From positions 2,356,001 to 2,420,000 of the forward strand of contig NZ_LR746496.1 in assembly GCF_902729405.1 (NCBI RefSeq): DNA of 64,000 nucleotides, in the 5' to 3' direction. Below are positions 36,490-45,260 of the stretch, piece after piece (positions within the stretch are counted from its first letter, which is position 1; the number at the start of each line of letters is the position of its first letter). Below the pieces are notes generated by a model. The model was not told where the DNA came from and ran no database searches. It was given only the letters and a program-made list of their open reading frames with translations. The position numbers and the translations under genes were made by a program. This stretch comes from Acididesulfobacillus acetoxydans (GTDB taxonomy: Bacteria; Bacillota; Desulfitobacteriia; Desulfitobacteriales; Desulfitobacteriaceae).

Positions 36490-37923
36490 TTAAGCTTTCT
36501 TGCCGTTGACAATCGGCAGAGGCTTGCTGTGACCGCGGTTGAGTGAAAAGAATGCTCCGACGATGCTCAAGCCTGCGGCCAAGTAGTAGACGGTGGCGGC
36601 GCTGGGGGCGAAGGCATCGGAATAGGCGAGTCCGGTCCGCGCGCGCATGCCATATTGGAAGACAGCCACGGATAACGTGATCCCCAAGACCATGCCCAGA
36701 TTCTTGACCAATTGACTGATGCCGGTGGCGATGCCCAGTTTGTTCTTGGGAACGTTACCCATGATGCAGGAGTTATTCGGAGCTTGGAAAAGACCGAGAG
36801 AAGCACCCATTCCGAACACCGCCAGGAGCACTTGAACGAGAGGGGTGCGCAGGCCGACATGGGCCAGGAGGATCAAGGCGAGGGCATTGAGAACCATTCC
36901 CCCGGTGGTCAGCAGAGCATACCCTATCTTGTCGGAAAGCCGTCCCGCAAAAACGGCCATCACGGCCATGCCTAAGGGAAAGGCCATCATGAACAGGCCT
37001 GCGGCCTGCGGCGAGTAGCCCAGGACCTTTTGGTAATAGAAAGGGATGAGAATGGTGCTGGAGTACATGGTGATGAAGGAAATGAGGGCCGCGATGATGG
37101 AGGTCCAGAAAATACGTACTTTGAATAATTCAAAATCGAGAACGGGGTTCTCCGCCCGGCGTTCCTGAATGGCAACGGCCAAGACGCTGAGAAGGAAGAG
37201 AGCAAGGGAGATGAGAATTATCGGAGAACTCCAACCGAAGTCGTTCAAATTGGAGATGGCATAGATAAAGCTGACCATCCCGACAATCACATAAAGGGAA
37301 CCCCAGGCATCAAACTTCTTCGCTTTCCCTTTTCCTTTCCCTCGGTCGGCGGGAATGATCAAATGGGAAACCGTAAAGCCTAAGGCAGCGACCAGACAGT
37401 TCAGAATGAAAATCCAGCGCCAACCCCAGAGCCCGATCACGATCCCGCCGAGGGAAGGACCGGCCAAACTGCCGATGGCGGCAACAGAGGCTAAGGTGCC
37501 GATATTCTTGCCGCGCTGTTCAGGAGGATAATTCTCCGTCGCAATGGCGAGACCGTTGGCCATGATCATGGCTCCGCCGACGCCTTGGAGCATGCGGGTC
37601 AAAATAAGTAAAGAAATATTGTTGGTCAGGGCGCAAAGGATGGAAAAAACCGCAACCACGGCATAGCCGCCATTGTAGATATGCTTGCGCCCATACATAT
37701 CGGCCAGGGTGCCAAAGATGATCAGGAGAGCGGACATGGTGAGGAGATAGACCGAGGGTACCCACTGGATCATGGAAATGCTTACCCTGAACTCAGCCGC
37801 CATCTTGGGCAGGCCGACATTGACCACGCCACCGTCAAAGGTCGAAAGAAAAGCTCCGACAGCGACACTGGCTAAAATATACTTTTTCCTTGGGGGAGTC
37901 TGTTGCAGAACGTGACTGGACAT
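36490..37923 (-). CDS. MFS drug exporter, DHA2 (EmrB/QacA) family
   Basis: 477-aa proton-coupled exporter with about 14 membrane helices. Motifs: ASVAVGAFLSTFDGGVVNVGLP in helix 1, the loop motif GTLADMYGRKHIY near 75-87, and motif C-like region MANGLAIA...GKNIGTLASVAAIGSLAGPSLGG. The start follows AAGGAGGTC. Substrate unknown; no regulator gene is next to it. Confidence 0.9.
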   Translation of the reverse strand: MSSHVLQQTPPRKKYILASVAVGAFLSTFDGGVVNVGLPKMAAEFRVSISMIQWVPSVYLLTMSALLIIFGTLADMYGRKHIYNGGYAVVAVFSILCALTNNISLLILTRMLQGVGGAMIMANGLAIATENYPPEQRGKNIGTLASVAAIGSLAGPSLGGIVIGLWGWRWIFILNCLVAALGFTVSHLIIPADRGKGKGKAKKFDAWGSLYVIVGMVSFIYAISNLNDFGWSSPIILISLALFLLSVLAVAIQERRAENPVLDFELFKVRIFWTSIIAALISFITMYSSTILIPFYYQKVLGYSPQAAGLFMMAFPLGMAVMAVFAGRLSDKIGYALLTTGGMVLNALALILLAHVGLRTPLVQVLLAVFGMGASLGLFQAPNNSCIMGNVPKNKLGIATGISQLVKNLGMVLGITLSVAVFQYGMRARTGLAYSDAFAPSAATVYYLAAGLSIVGAFFSLNRGHSKPLPIVNGKKA

Positions 37924-37983
37924 GAATTGACGACCTCCTTACGTTTGTTGAAAGTGTTTGGACATCCATTAGGTTTCAGACGA

Positions 37984-38019
37984 TGCTTCTTGATCTTGAA
38001 TGAGCTTGGCCGGTGGCAC
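37984..38019 (-). pseudogene. 5' end fragment of a carboxymuconolactone-decarboxylase-like gene
   Basis: On the minus strand, GTG then PPAKLIQDQEA matches the first residues of the CMD protein at 45261-45638 (MPTVKLIQDQEA). The similarity extends into the upstream region (GGGAGAGG...TTAGAATAT). Nothing of the rest of the gene follows; the remaining 37.9-38.3 kb gap holds no gene. Confidence 0.65.
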
Positions 38020-38286
38020 GCTAAACACCCCCTTGCTGTGGATGGGACACGCTCAAAATAGGGAGAGGTAGATACAGAAATTAGAATATAATAATGTACT
38101 TGAGAGTATTGTATACGGAACCCTCGATTTTGGCAAGGGCCAAAATCAACAAAATCCGATCAGAGCCGAGAAATACCCCATGGGAGCCTTAAAACGGCGG
38201 GACGGGTCTATTGACCGGGCAGGGCGGGAACTGGGCGGGAACTGGGCGAGGATGACGCGGAAGCAGGAAATATTTAAGGCTGCCTA

Positions 38287-38315
38287 TTGACTGGGTGAAT
38301 ATATTAGCATATGAT
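38287..38315 (+). promoter_or_regulatory. Promoter of DGC gene 1
   Basis: TTGACT (38287-38292), 17-base spacer, TATGAT (38310-38315), with overlapping ATAT repeats that could bind an ArsR-type regulator. Confidence 0.65.
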
Positions 38316-38364
38316 GAATATGTAATAGATGCGAGTTAAGTCGCTGGAAGAGGGGAGTTTATTT

Positions 38365-38811
38365 ATGGAGAAGATGCCCGTCGATGCTATTAAAATGGAA
38401 ACAGCCCGAAAGACAATTGTGGCTCAGCATGACAAGTATGGTAAAACAATGGGCGTGAACGGTTGTTTTGGAAGTTCAAATGTCGGACAGATGAGCGGTT
38501 TCATGCCGCGTGAGATCGTGCGGACAATTCCCAATGCGTTTATGCGCTGCCCGCTGGCCCTGTATCCGGAAATCGAAGGTCCGAGTCAGGTCTTGCTCTA
38601 TGATGATTATCAAGTGGTGATCGATGGCTGTGAAGCGCGCTGTTTAGCCAAAGCATTGGCTAAGGCGGGGGTAAAAATTGATCTCAGTTATGCCCTGGAT
38701 GAGGATTTTCATCTGGAGAAAACACCGGGACCGGATTTTGACGAGGACAAGATGAAAGAGATCACGCAGAAGATCATGGCGGATATTCGGAAGTTAAGTG
38801 TCGAACAGTGA
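38365..38811 (+). CDS. DGC-domain putative metal-binding protein, 1 of 5
   Basis: 148-aa soluble protein of the DGC family, annotated elsewhere as putative zinc-binding. It has an N-terminal Cys in VNGCFGSSNVGQ, a second conserved Cys in AFMRCPLAL and the signature VIDGCEARCLAKALAKAG. Metal binding is inferred from the family. The start at ATG 38365 follows GAGGGGAG; a longer frame starts at 38329 inside the transcript leader. It stands alone, just upstream of the arsenic genes, and has its own promoter and terminator. Confidence 0.78.
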   Translation: MEKMPVDAIKMETARKTIVAQHDKYGKTMGVNGCFGSSNVGQMSGFMPREIVRTIPNAFMRCPLALYPEIEGPSQVLLYDDYQVVIDGCEARCLAKALAKAGVKIDLSYALDEDFHLEKTPGPDFDEDKMKEITQKIMADIRKLSVEQ

Positions 38812-38883
38812 CGGAAACAACTTAAGGTAGGGGCTAACCTGGTAAAAGCCTGATGAGGGGGCAGCCTTGACTGTCGAGCGAAT

Positions 38884-38926
38884 GGGACACTTTCGGTGCG
38901 CTTCGATGCCGTCAGTGTCCCTATTT
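38884..38926 (+). terminator. Terminator after DGC gene 1
   Basis: GGGACACT (38884) pairs with AGTGTCCC around a GC-rich inner helix, followed by TATTTT. The frame drawn through this region (38867-39151) is not credible. Confidence 0.6.
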
Positions 38927-39056
38927 TGGGATCTTGGGTTTAAGAAGTCAGGGACAAGGACCGAAAGGAAAACGAGACGAAGTCCTGGCGAGCGGGCGGC
39001 CTGGCAGCAGTATCAATGGGCGAGGAGGGGCATGATAAATATTTCGGAACAACATA

Positions 39057-39084
39057 TTGACATATATAAGTATGTGATTATAAT
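39057..39084 (+). promoter_or_regulatory. Promoter of the arsR-arsP operon
   Basis: TTGACA (39057-39062), 16-base spacer, TATAAT (39079-39084), with dyad ACATAT...ATATAAGTATGT across the spacer that may be an ArsR operator. Confidence 0.7.
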
Positions 39085-39200
39085 AAGATTCAAGCCCTAC
39101 TTTCGATGGGCAGATTTGAAAGATACTCGAAAGGAAAGTGGAAAGAACTGACTTAACTTAAACGGAGTAATCCTAAACAGTCGGAGAAAGGGGAACGTTT

Positions 39201-39512
39201 ATGAGAAAGGAGAGGAGTAGAGTGACGGCAGAACTACCCATGGTTGGAGGCTTGCCCGAATTTAACGAAGTTGAAATCCGGCAGGAAGTCAAACGCTACA
39301 AAGCTTTGGGCGATGAGACCCGTCTCAAAATGTTTCGGGTTTTAGAAACCAGCGAGCATTGCGTGTGTGAGTTGATGGACATTTTTCAGTTGAATCAATC
39401 GCTCGTTTCCCATCATGTCAAAGTCTTGGAAAATGCCGGCTTGGTGCTGGGGCAGAGAGTGGGGAAATTTGTCTACTATCGCGTCAACCACCCCATGCCT
39501 AAAGACGTCTGA
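39201..39512 (+). CDS. arsR: ArsR-family repressor
   Basis: 103-aa winged-helix regulator. YKALGDETRLKMFRVLETSEHCVCELMDIFQLNQSLVSHHVKVLENAGL is a classic ArsR core with the As(III)-binding CVCEL motif. ATG 39201 lies after GAGAAAGGGG; a GTG at 39222 is an alternative. It precedes the ArsP-type permease by about 120 bases and very probably controls it. Confidence 0.9.
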   Translation: MRKERSRVTAELPMVGGLPEFNEVEIRQEVKRYKALGDETRLKMFRVLETSEHCVCELMDIFQLNQSLVSHHVKVLENAGLVLGQRVGKFVYYRVNHPMPKDV

Positions 39513-39629
39513 AGCCAGGGGCTTCCGCGCGAAGCATTCGGTGACGGATCAGGGCGAACATAGCACTCGCGGGGGCTCAGTCACGGGGATGGCTTAAACT
39601 TATTCTCAGTCGGGAGAGGAGAAATTTAT

Positions 39630-40580
39630 ATGTTGCAGGCTTTTGCGGATTTTGTCACCTTCAAGCTGTTTAAGCTGCTGCCCAGCAGCCGCTTGGGGAC
39701 GGCTCTGGACTTTTTCATCAATGATACTCTTAAGATATTCATCATGCTGGCGGTGATCATTTTCCTTGTCTCTTTAATCCGGAGTTTTTTCTCGCCGGAA
39801 AGGACCCGGAAAATTCTCAGCCAGAAGAAGGAGTTTGTCGGCAATGTCCTCGCGGCTCTTTTGGGGATCGTGACCCCGTTTTGTTCTTGCTCGGCGGTGC
39901 CGGTATTTATCGGTTTTGTGGAAGCGGGAGTGCCCCTTGGTGTAACCTTTTCTTTCTTGATTTCCTCCCCGATGGTCAATGAAGTGGCGTTGGTCATGCT
40001 CTGGGGCATGTTCGGGTGGAGAATCGCGGCCATTTATATTGCCACCGGTGTCATTGTGGCCATCGTCGGGGGGGTGATCATCGGCCGGCTGAAATTGGAG
40101 CACTTGGTCGAGGAGTATGTGTACGATATTAAGATGGGTGAGTCCGAGCTAGCGGCTATGACTTGGCGGGAACGTGTGGATTATGCTTGGAGCTATGTCG
40201 TTGATATTCTAAAAAGGGTTTGGTTGTACGTTATCATCGGGATTGCCATCGGAGGTTTTATGCATGGCTACGCACCCGCGAACTTCCTGGTCAAATATGC
40301 CGGACCCGGCAGCTGGTATGCGGTCCCATTGGTTGTGGCCATTGGGGTGCCTCTTTATTCCAATGCCGCCGGAATCATTCCGATTGTCAATGTCCTGTTT
40401 GAGAAAGGGATGGCTCTGGGAACCGTGTTGGCCTTTATGATGTCTGTGACCGCTTTGAGTCTGCCGGAGATGATCATCTTGCGCAAGGTTCTCAAACCCA
40501 AACTCATTGGTATTTTTGTCGGGATCTTGACGGTTACCATTCTTTTCGTGGGGTATCTGTTCAATTGGATCATGCACTAG
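39630..40580 (+). CDS. ArsP-type permease (organoarsenical exporter family)
   Basis: 316-aa membrane protein of the UPF0718/ArsP permease family. The hallmark TPFCSCSAVPVFIGFVEAGVPLG (about residues 80-102) carries the paired Cys implicated in trivalent organoarsenical binding in characterised ArsP; PMVNEVALVML and a matching PLYSNAAGIIP segment in the second half are also present. It follows an arsR gene and precedes a small thioredoxin-like gene, a standard order. Export of methylarsenite-like compounds would fit the ArsM methyltransferase 1 kb further on. Confidence 0.85.
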   Translation: MLQAFADFVTFKLFKLLPSSRLGTALDFFINDTLKIFIMLAVIIFLVSLIRSFFSPERTRKILSQKKEFVGNVLAALLGIVTPFCSCSAVPVFIGFVEAGVPLGVTFSFLISSPMVNEVALVMLWGMFGWRIAAIYIATGVIVAIVGGVIIGRLKLEHLVEEYVYDIKMGESELAAMTWRERVDYAWSYVVDILKRVWLYVIIGIAIGGFMHGYAPANFLVKYAGPGSWYAVPLVVAIGVPLYSNAAGIIPIVNVLFEKGMALGTVLAFMMSVTALSLPEMIILRKVLKPKLIGIFVGILTVTILFVGYLFNWIMH

Positions 40581-40685
40581 ACGGGTACACCCCGGGGTTT
40601 AAGGTATTCGGATAGGTCTTAACAGAAGAGGGACGAATGTGGTACGATAATATTAGACTTAACGAAATTAGAGGAGCGATGCGAT

Positions 40686-40931
40686 ATGAAGGTCAAAATC
40701 TTGGGATCCGGTTGTTCCAACTGTGCCAAACTGGAAAAAGTAGTGCGTCAGGCCATTGATGATTTGGGGATCGTGGCGGACGTTGAGAAGGTCCAGGATG
40801 TGGCCGGAATCATTTCCTACGGGGTCATGAGCACACCGGCCCTGGTTATCGACGAACAGGTCAAATTGGTGGGCAAGGTGCCAAACCGGGTCCGTATGGT
40901 GGAAATATTGAAAGAAGCTCTACCCCAGTGA
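40686..40931 (+). CDS. Small thioredoxin-fold protein with CxxC (TM0996/MTH895 type)
   Basis: 81-aa thioredoxin-like protein; the redox motif is GCSNCAKLE and the cis-Pro is in MSTPALVIDE. This family is commonly linked to ArsP-type permeases and may keep thiols or arsenicals reduced. ATG follows GAGGAGCG. A variant of the recurrent promoter motif (ACGATAATATTAG) lies 30 bases upstream, so it may have its own promoter. Confidence 0.85.
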   Translation: MKVKILGSGCSNCAKLEKVVRQAIDDLGIVADVEKVQDVAGIISYGVMSTPALVIDEQVKLVGKVPNRVRMVEILKEALPQ

Positions 40932-41009
40932 ATGGAAACGGGCAACGTGGGGACTCCCCTGCCGTACCCGCAATATCCGGAAAGGCATAAAACTTCTGCT
41001 GTAAAGGGC

Positions 41010-41072
41010 GCAGTTCCTGAAGATGGGAAACGCCTGATGCAAGTGAAAGGATGTCGCACCCACCAACCCTAA
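41010..41072 (+). pseudogene. 3' fragment of an arsR gene
   Basis: AVPEDGKRLMQVKGCR followed by a stop matches the C-terminus of the ArsR at 60100-60447 (AVPEDERRLMQTKGCR). No DNA-binding domain precedes it. Confidence 0.75.
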
Positions 41073-41112
41073 GCTTGGGAATAGACCTCAGCTATCTCAG
41101 CTATTTGGTTGC

Positions 41113-41140
41113 TTGATTTATCAACATTTCTTGATATAAT
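41113..41140 (+). promoter_or_regulatory. Promoter and operator of arsR (second)
   Basis: TTGATT (41113-41118), 16-base spacer, TATAAT (41135-41140). Between them lies the inverted repeat ATCAA-N6-TTGAT (41120-41135). The same half-sites with the same spacing recur at 41477-41500, so both are likely bound by the ArsR encoded here. Confidence 0.75.
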
Positions 41141-41149
41141 GGAGATACT

Positions 41150-41455
41150 ATGATTGATGTCGCGAAAATTTCCAAAGCTTTGAGTGACCCCATTCGCTAC
41201 AAAATACTGTTGATGCTTGTAGATCATCAGAGCAACGAACTGTTATGCTGCTCACCCGCCCTTGAGGGTGCCTGCAATTGTGAGATTATGGCGGAGTTTG
41301 AGATGATTCAGTCCAGGGTTTCGTACCATATGAAGGAGCTTGCCGGAGCAGGGCTCGTAACCGAAGAGCCTAGAGGTAAATGGAAATTCTATTCTTTAAA
41401 CATGGATACCCTGAAACAATATACCCGGCAAATTGGGGCGGATTTTAAATTCTAA
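41150..41455 (+). CDS. arsR: ArsR-family repressor with extra cysteines
   Basis: 101-aa regulator; ISKALSDPIRYKILLMLVDH and EFEMIQSRVSYHMKELAGAGLVTEEPRGKW define the winged helix. Instead of CVCEL it has an insertion LLCCSPALEGACNCEI, with four Cys that probably form the metalloid site. It is autoregulated through ATCAA-N6-TTGAT and sits directly before arsM and acr3. The ribosome site is weak (GGAGATACTATG). Confidence 0.88.
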   Translation: MIDVAKISKALSDPIRYKILLMLVDHQSNELLCCSPALEGACNCEIMAEFEMIQSRVSYHMKELAGAGLVTEEPRGKWKFYSLNMDTLKQYTRQIGADFKF

Positions 41456-41476
41456 GGCCCCGCTTTTTTTGGGGGG

Positions 41477-41500
41477 TTACATCAAAAAAAATTGATGTAA
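41477..41500. promoter_or_regulatory. ArsR-type operator before arsM
   Basis: Perfect dyad TTACATCAA-N6-TTGATGTAA. Its core equals the operator in the upstream arsR promoter, linking arsM and acr3 to the same regulator. Confidence 0.8.
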
Positions 41501-41583
41501 TGAGGGCTGAAAATGGATGAAGGTAGGAGAATGGGCAACTCATAGTGGCAGGTAGGGCTCAAATTCGGGGAGGTAACAAAATA

Positions 41584-42390
41584 ATGTCAAATGTCGAAAA
41601 TGACCACATTCGTCAATCGGTGCGCAAAAACTATGCTTCCATCGCGCTTCAGGGAAAGGGCAGTTGTTGTTCACCGGGTGCCAACTGCTGTGGTAATGAA
41701 GACTCCGGTCTCATGACGCAAATTTCTCAACAGCTGGGTTATTCCTCCTCAGAACTTGGGGAAGTGCCGGAGGGAGCCAATATGGGTTTAGGGTGTGGTA
41801 ATCCTCAGGCGATAGCACACCTGAAGTTGGGTGAAGCTGTTCTCGATTTGGGCAGCGGAGGCGGGTTCGACTGTTTTCTGGCCGCTAAACAAGTGGGAGC
41901 GGCGGGGCGCGTGATTGGGGTGGATATGACTCCGGAGATGGTGAGTAAGGCCAGAAAAAATGCCGCTGCCACCGATTATCATAATGTTGATTTTCGTTTG
42001 GGCGAAATTGAGAACTTACCGGTGGCGGATAATTCAGTTGATGTGATCATTTCTAACTGTGTGATCAACTTGTCTCCGGATAAACAAAGGGTATTTGATG
42101 AGGCCTATCGTGTGCTCAAGCCAGGCGGGCGCTTGGCCATTTCTGATGTGGTAGCTTCAGCCCCCCTGCCGGCGGAAATACGGAAAGACCTGGAGCTCTA
42201 TGCCGGCTGCATGGCGGGCGCCAGCCTTGTGGATGACTTAGAGGGGATGCTGCAAAAATCAGGGTTTAGGAATATCCGCATTCGGCCGAAAAGTGAATCG
42301 CGGGAGTTTATCCGGGAGTGGGCCCCGGATAGGCAGATTGAGGATTTTGTTGTATCCGCGACGATTGAAGCCTCTAAGCCCGCCGGCTAA
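41584..42390 (+). CDS. arsM: Arsenite methyltransferase
   Basis: 268-aa SAM-dependent enzyme that methylates arsenite. The N-terminal Cys-rich segment GKGSCCSPGANCCGN is typical. Motif I is VLDLGSGGGFDCFLAAKQVG. The conserved catalytic Cys lie in IISNCVINLSPDK and LYAGCMAGA, as in ArsM/AS3MT. ATG 41584 follows GGGAGGTAAC. It lies under the ATCAA/TTGAT operator, upstream of a small protein and Acr3. Confidence 0.94.
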   Translation: MSNVENDHIRQSVRKNYASIALQGKGSCCSPGANCCGNEDSGLMTQISQQLGYSSSELGEVPEGANMGLGCGNPQAIAHLKLGEAVLDLGSGGGFDCFLAAKQVGAAGRVIGVDMTPEMVSKARKNAAATDYHNVDFRLGEIENLPVADNSVDVIISNCVINLSPDKQRVFDEAYRVLKPGGRLAISDVVASAPLPAEIRKDLELYAGCMAGASLVDDLEGMLQKSGFRNIRIRPKSESREFIREWAPDRQIEDFVVSATIEASKPAG

Positions 42391-42557
42391 TGAAAGAGCG
42401 TTTTCCCCAAGCCTTCTTGTTGCAGGTACCATTGGCGGCAAAGGATGTTCAGGGGCTGCATTCTTTATGGAAACTGGCCCGGCAAGTTTTGGGGTGAGCG
42501 GTTCGCCGGGGTGGTTATGTTTGTGCCCGCGGGAGAGGCGGAGGAGGTAAGAACCGG

Positions 42558-42848
42558 ATGAACATCCATATCACCCCGCAGGCGGCGGCTGTGATTCGTC
42601 GCCGGGGAGGGCAGGTGATCCTATTCGAGGGCCGGCTCACCGGGTGTGTTGCCGGGAATATCCCGGCCCCAATGATGGAAGTGGGCAGGCCGAGGCGGCC
42701 ACCGGATCATTATATCGTGGTGGAAGAAGAGGGTGTAGCGGTTTATCTGGACAAGGTCCTGCGCTCATATCCCGGGACGGCTGAGATCAGTGTGGTGCCG
42801 CATCGCTGGAACAAGGAGAGTCTGTCGTTTAATTATCGGGAAAACTGA
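42558..42848 (+). CDS. Small protein between arsM and acr3, possibly CC/Se-motif-like
   Basis: 96-aa soluble protein. Its layout (an N-terminal IHITPQAAAVIRRRGGQVILF, a central segment with one Cys, GRLTGCVAGNIPAPMMEVGRP, then VAVYLDKVL and ISVVPHR) resembles small HesB-like proteins, including those I recall as 'CC/Se motif' (seleno)proteins found near arsenic and selenium genes. Here only one Cys is present at that place. ATG follows GGAGGAGGTAAG. The family match is from memory and tentative; its location suggests an arsenic-related role. Confidence 0.55.
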   Translation: MNIHITPQAAAVIRRRGGQVILFEGRLTGCVAGNIPAPMMEVGRPRRPPDHYIVVEEEGVAVYLDKVLRSYPGTAEISVVPHRWNKESLSFNYREN

Positions 42849-42884
42849 AGTCTAGACGTGTTCACTTTTAAGGAGGAGAGCGAA

Positions 42885-43967
42885 ATGAATGAATTGCCGG
42901 TAAGCCGCAAATTGTCAATGTTGGACCGCTTCCTGACCTTGTGGATTTTCTTGGCCATGGCGGTCGGGATCGGAGCCGGATACCTGATTCCGGGCATGGC
43001 CGCTTGGCTCAATAGTTTTCAAAGCGGCACGACCAATATTCCTTTGGCCATCGGACTGATCATCATGATGTATCCGCCCCTGGCTAAAGTAAAATATGAG
43101 GAAATAGGCAAGGTCTTTAGAAATGGGAGAGTCATGACCATATCCCTGATTCAAAACTGGATCATCGGTCCGCTGCTCATGTTTGTATTAGCGGTGATAT
43201 TTCTGCATGGTTATCCCGAGTACATGGCCGGTTTGATCATGATCGGTTTGGCCCGCTGCATCGCCATGGTCATCGTTTGGAACAGTCTGGCGAAAGGGGA
43301 TCCCGAGTACGCGGCCGCTTTGGTCGCGCTCAATTCCATCTTCCAGGTGATCTTCTACTCGTTTTATGCTTATGTCTTCATCTCTGTTTTGCCGCATTGG
43401 CTGGGATTGACGGCGGACACGGTCAAAATCAATCTCAGTATTTGGGAGATGGCTCAGAGTGTGCTGCTTTATTTAGGTATTCCTTTTGTGGGGGGCCTGC
43501 TCACCAGGCTCATCTTCATACCGGTCAAAGGAAAGGAATGGTATGAAACAAAATTCGTTCCGAAAATCAGTCCTTTGGCTTTAATCGCCCTGCTCTTCAC
43601 CATCATTCTTATGTTTTCCCTTAAAGGTAAGTATATCGTATCCCTGCCCATGGATGTCGTACGCATCGCCATTCCCCTGGTGATCTATTTTGCCGTGATG
43701 TTTACGGTCTCCTTCTTCATGGGTTGGCGGCAGGGTGTTCCTTACTCTCAGACGGTGACGCTCGCCTTCACGGCGGCCAGCAACAACTTTGAGCTGGCCA
43801 TTGCCGTCGCGGTGGCTGTGTTTGGGATCAACTCCGGCGAGGCCTTTGCGGCGGTCATCGGCCCCTTGATTGAAGTGCCAGTGATGATCGGACTGGTGAA
43901 CTTTGCCTTGTCTTGGGGACGGAAGTATTTTAACCCGGATGGAAGTTCCACGCGGGCGAGGACCTGA
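42885..43967 (+). CDS. acr3: Arsenite efflux transporter Acr3
   Basis: 360-aa member of the ACR3 branch of the bile/arsenite/riboflavin transporter superfamily; expels As(III). Family segments: [22 protein letters not shown] at the start, [20 protein letters not shown] with the essential Cys in helix 4, and [21 protein letters not shown] near the end. ATG 42885 follows AAGGAGGAG. It ends the arsR-arsM operon and is closed by a terminator. Confidence 0.95.
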   Translation: MNELPVSRKLSMLDRFLTLWIFLAMAVGIGAGYLIPGMAAWLNSFQSGTTNIPLAIGLIIMMYPPLAKVKYEEIGKVFRNGRVMTISLIQNWIIGPLLMFVLAVIFLHGYPEYMAGLIMIGLARCIAMVIVWNSLAKGDPEYAAALVALNSIFQVIFYSFYAYVFISVLPHWLGLTADTVKINLSIWEMAQSVLLYLGIPFVGGLLTRLIFIPVKGKEWYETKFVPKISPLALIALLFTIILMFSLKGKYIVSLPMDVVRIAIPLVIYFAVMFTVSFFMGWRQGVPYSQTVTLAFTAASNNFELAIAVAVAVFGINSGEAFAAVIGPLIEVPVMIGLVNFALSWGRKYFNPDGSSTRART

Positions 43968-43975
43968 GTTCGGAG

Positions 43976-44014
43976 AACGGCTCCTTACTGTTGCAGTGGG
44001 GAGCCGTTCTTTGC
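43976..44014 (+). terminator. Terminator after acr3
   Basis: AGAACGGCTCC pairs with GGGAGCCGTTCT around a 12-base loop, followed by TTGCGG. A second hairpin (AAGAAGTAGCC / GGCTACTTCTT, 44036-44076) follows and could serve the opposite strand. The rest of 43968-44257 has no gene. Confidence 0.75.
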
Positions 44015-44257
44015 GGGTATGGGCAATATGACAAAAAAGAAGTAGCCCACCCCTGAGACGGAGGCTACTTCTTCGTAAACCCCTACGGCCGCTCACTGCG
44101 GCCCGGTTGTGCAGGCTGGGATGCTCGTAACATCCCGGCCTTCAGTATGTATGTGATACCGTGCGGAGGCAGTCAATACAAGGAAAACGAGAAAGGAACG
44201 GGCCTTGAGTGCCCGGCGAATTCCGCTGCCCTGTCCCCGATAGGGACGAAGAAACAA

Positions 44258-44614
44258 TTAAAAAGGGCCGGATCCGCCTGACAATCTATCGATTACTTCT
44301 TGTACCAATTGTATCTCTTCATCAATATTCAATAAGACTGCATATTTCTCGTTATTTTTGGGATCAAAATCCTTGGTAATGACTATTTCTGCATCCGGGC
44401 TAATTTTGGCAAGCTCAAATTCCTTTGAAGCACATTTAGCCGGACAGCCATTTAAGGCAATATACTTTTCGTTAACACCACTTTCGTTGTTAAGAGGTAA
44501 ACTTAAATTGGGAAGTACGCGAACTATTTGGTCGTCAAGGAGAAATTCAGCCACTGTTTTTGTCATCATACTCACATTACAACGGCCTTGACAAGGGAAA
44601 ATTCCAATAGTCAT
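44258..44614 (-). CDS. DGC-domain putative metal-binding protein, 2 of 5
   Basis: 118-aa protein starting MTIGIFPCQGRCNVSMMTKT, with the signature present as ALNGCPAKCASKEFELA (Asn instead of Asp). The Cys pattern (two near the N-terminus, two in the signature) agrees with the other DGC proteins here. The base composition is more AT-rich than its neighbours, suggesting a separate origin. I choose ATG 44614 behind GGAGTG; a GTG at 44626 would add four residues. Confidence 0.78.
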   Translation of the reverse strand: MTIGIFPCQGRCNVSMMTKTVAEFLLDDQIVRVLPNLSLPLNNESGVNEKYIALNGCPAKCASKEFELAKISPDAEIVITKDFDPKNNEKYAVLLNIDEEIQLVQEVIDRLSGGSGPF

Positions 44615-44776
44615 TATTTCTTTCACTCCTACTCTACCTTGAATTTGTTCACTGCTACCTCAAACTCTCTGTCATTGGACGGCAGTGCGTTGAATAAAGC
44701 TGAACTCTTTGCGCACAGGCCTACACCTATGGCAGAGAGTCCTCTAGAATTTCGCAAGGTCAGGCGGACGCAGAAC

Positions 44777-45130
44777 TCAGATTTGGCCTAAGGGTCCGGG
44801 GTTCCGATTCTGAAAGGGACACGCCGCCCCTGCCTGACGGGCAAAGAGACGCTTGTGTGAGAGAAACTGGGCGACGGTTTCATTGTTGCCCAAGCTGATT
44901 CCTCCGAGCCTCCACTCCCGGAAAGTGTGCCAAAATTCTTGTTCCGCTACAGTGTGCGAATAGTGCTCCGCTTCGGCATCGTAGGCCCAAAAAACGTCGA
45001 CCCATAACATACCTTTACGGCTGAGGACCAAAAGAAAATGATTGAGCTCTGGGTCGGGAGAATCAAGGACTTTTAGAAGCAAATGTGAACGACCGCTTGG
45101 ATAATCAGTGCGGATATAGACGGGTTTCAT
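44777..45130 (-). CDS. Hypothetical protein (117 aa)
   Basis: A soluble protein with no membrane segment, starting MKPVYIRTDYPSGRSHLLLKV after AAGGAGTATTC. It is rich in aromatic and charged residues (WVDVFWAYDAEAEHYSHT) and has a single Cys near the end. I do not recognise a family. It lies downstream of the CMD gene on the same strand and may share its transcript. Confidence 0.6.
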   Translation of the reverse strand: MKPVYIRTDYPSGRSHLLLKVLDSPDPELNHFLLVLSRKGMLWVDVFWAYDAEAEHYSHTVAEQEFWHTFREWRLGGISLGNNETVAQFLSHKRLFARQAGAACPFQNRNPGPLGQI

Positions 45131-45260
45131 CAGAATACTCCTTCCCCTGCACAAAAGAACCGCTAACATGAGGGAGGGAAGGCAACCCGGAGGAGTTCCC
45201 TTCCCTTCCCCTGTCTGGTATGCTCTTGCAAAACACTAAACACTCCGCCGGGGAGAAATA

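Noticed and set aside
38867-39151. A 94-codon frame after DGC gene 1
   Set aside because: It runs through the DGC terminator and the arsR promoter and has no protein-like pattern.
43581-44096. Minus-strand frame opposite acr3
   Set aside because: It overlaps acr3 and its terminators; composition is that of antisense to a membrane protein.
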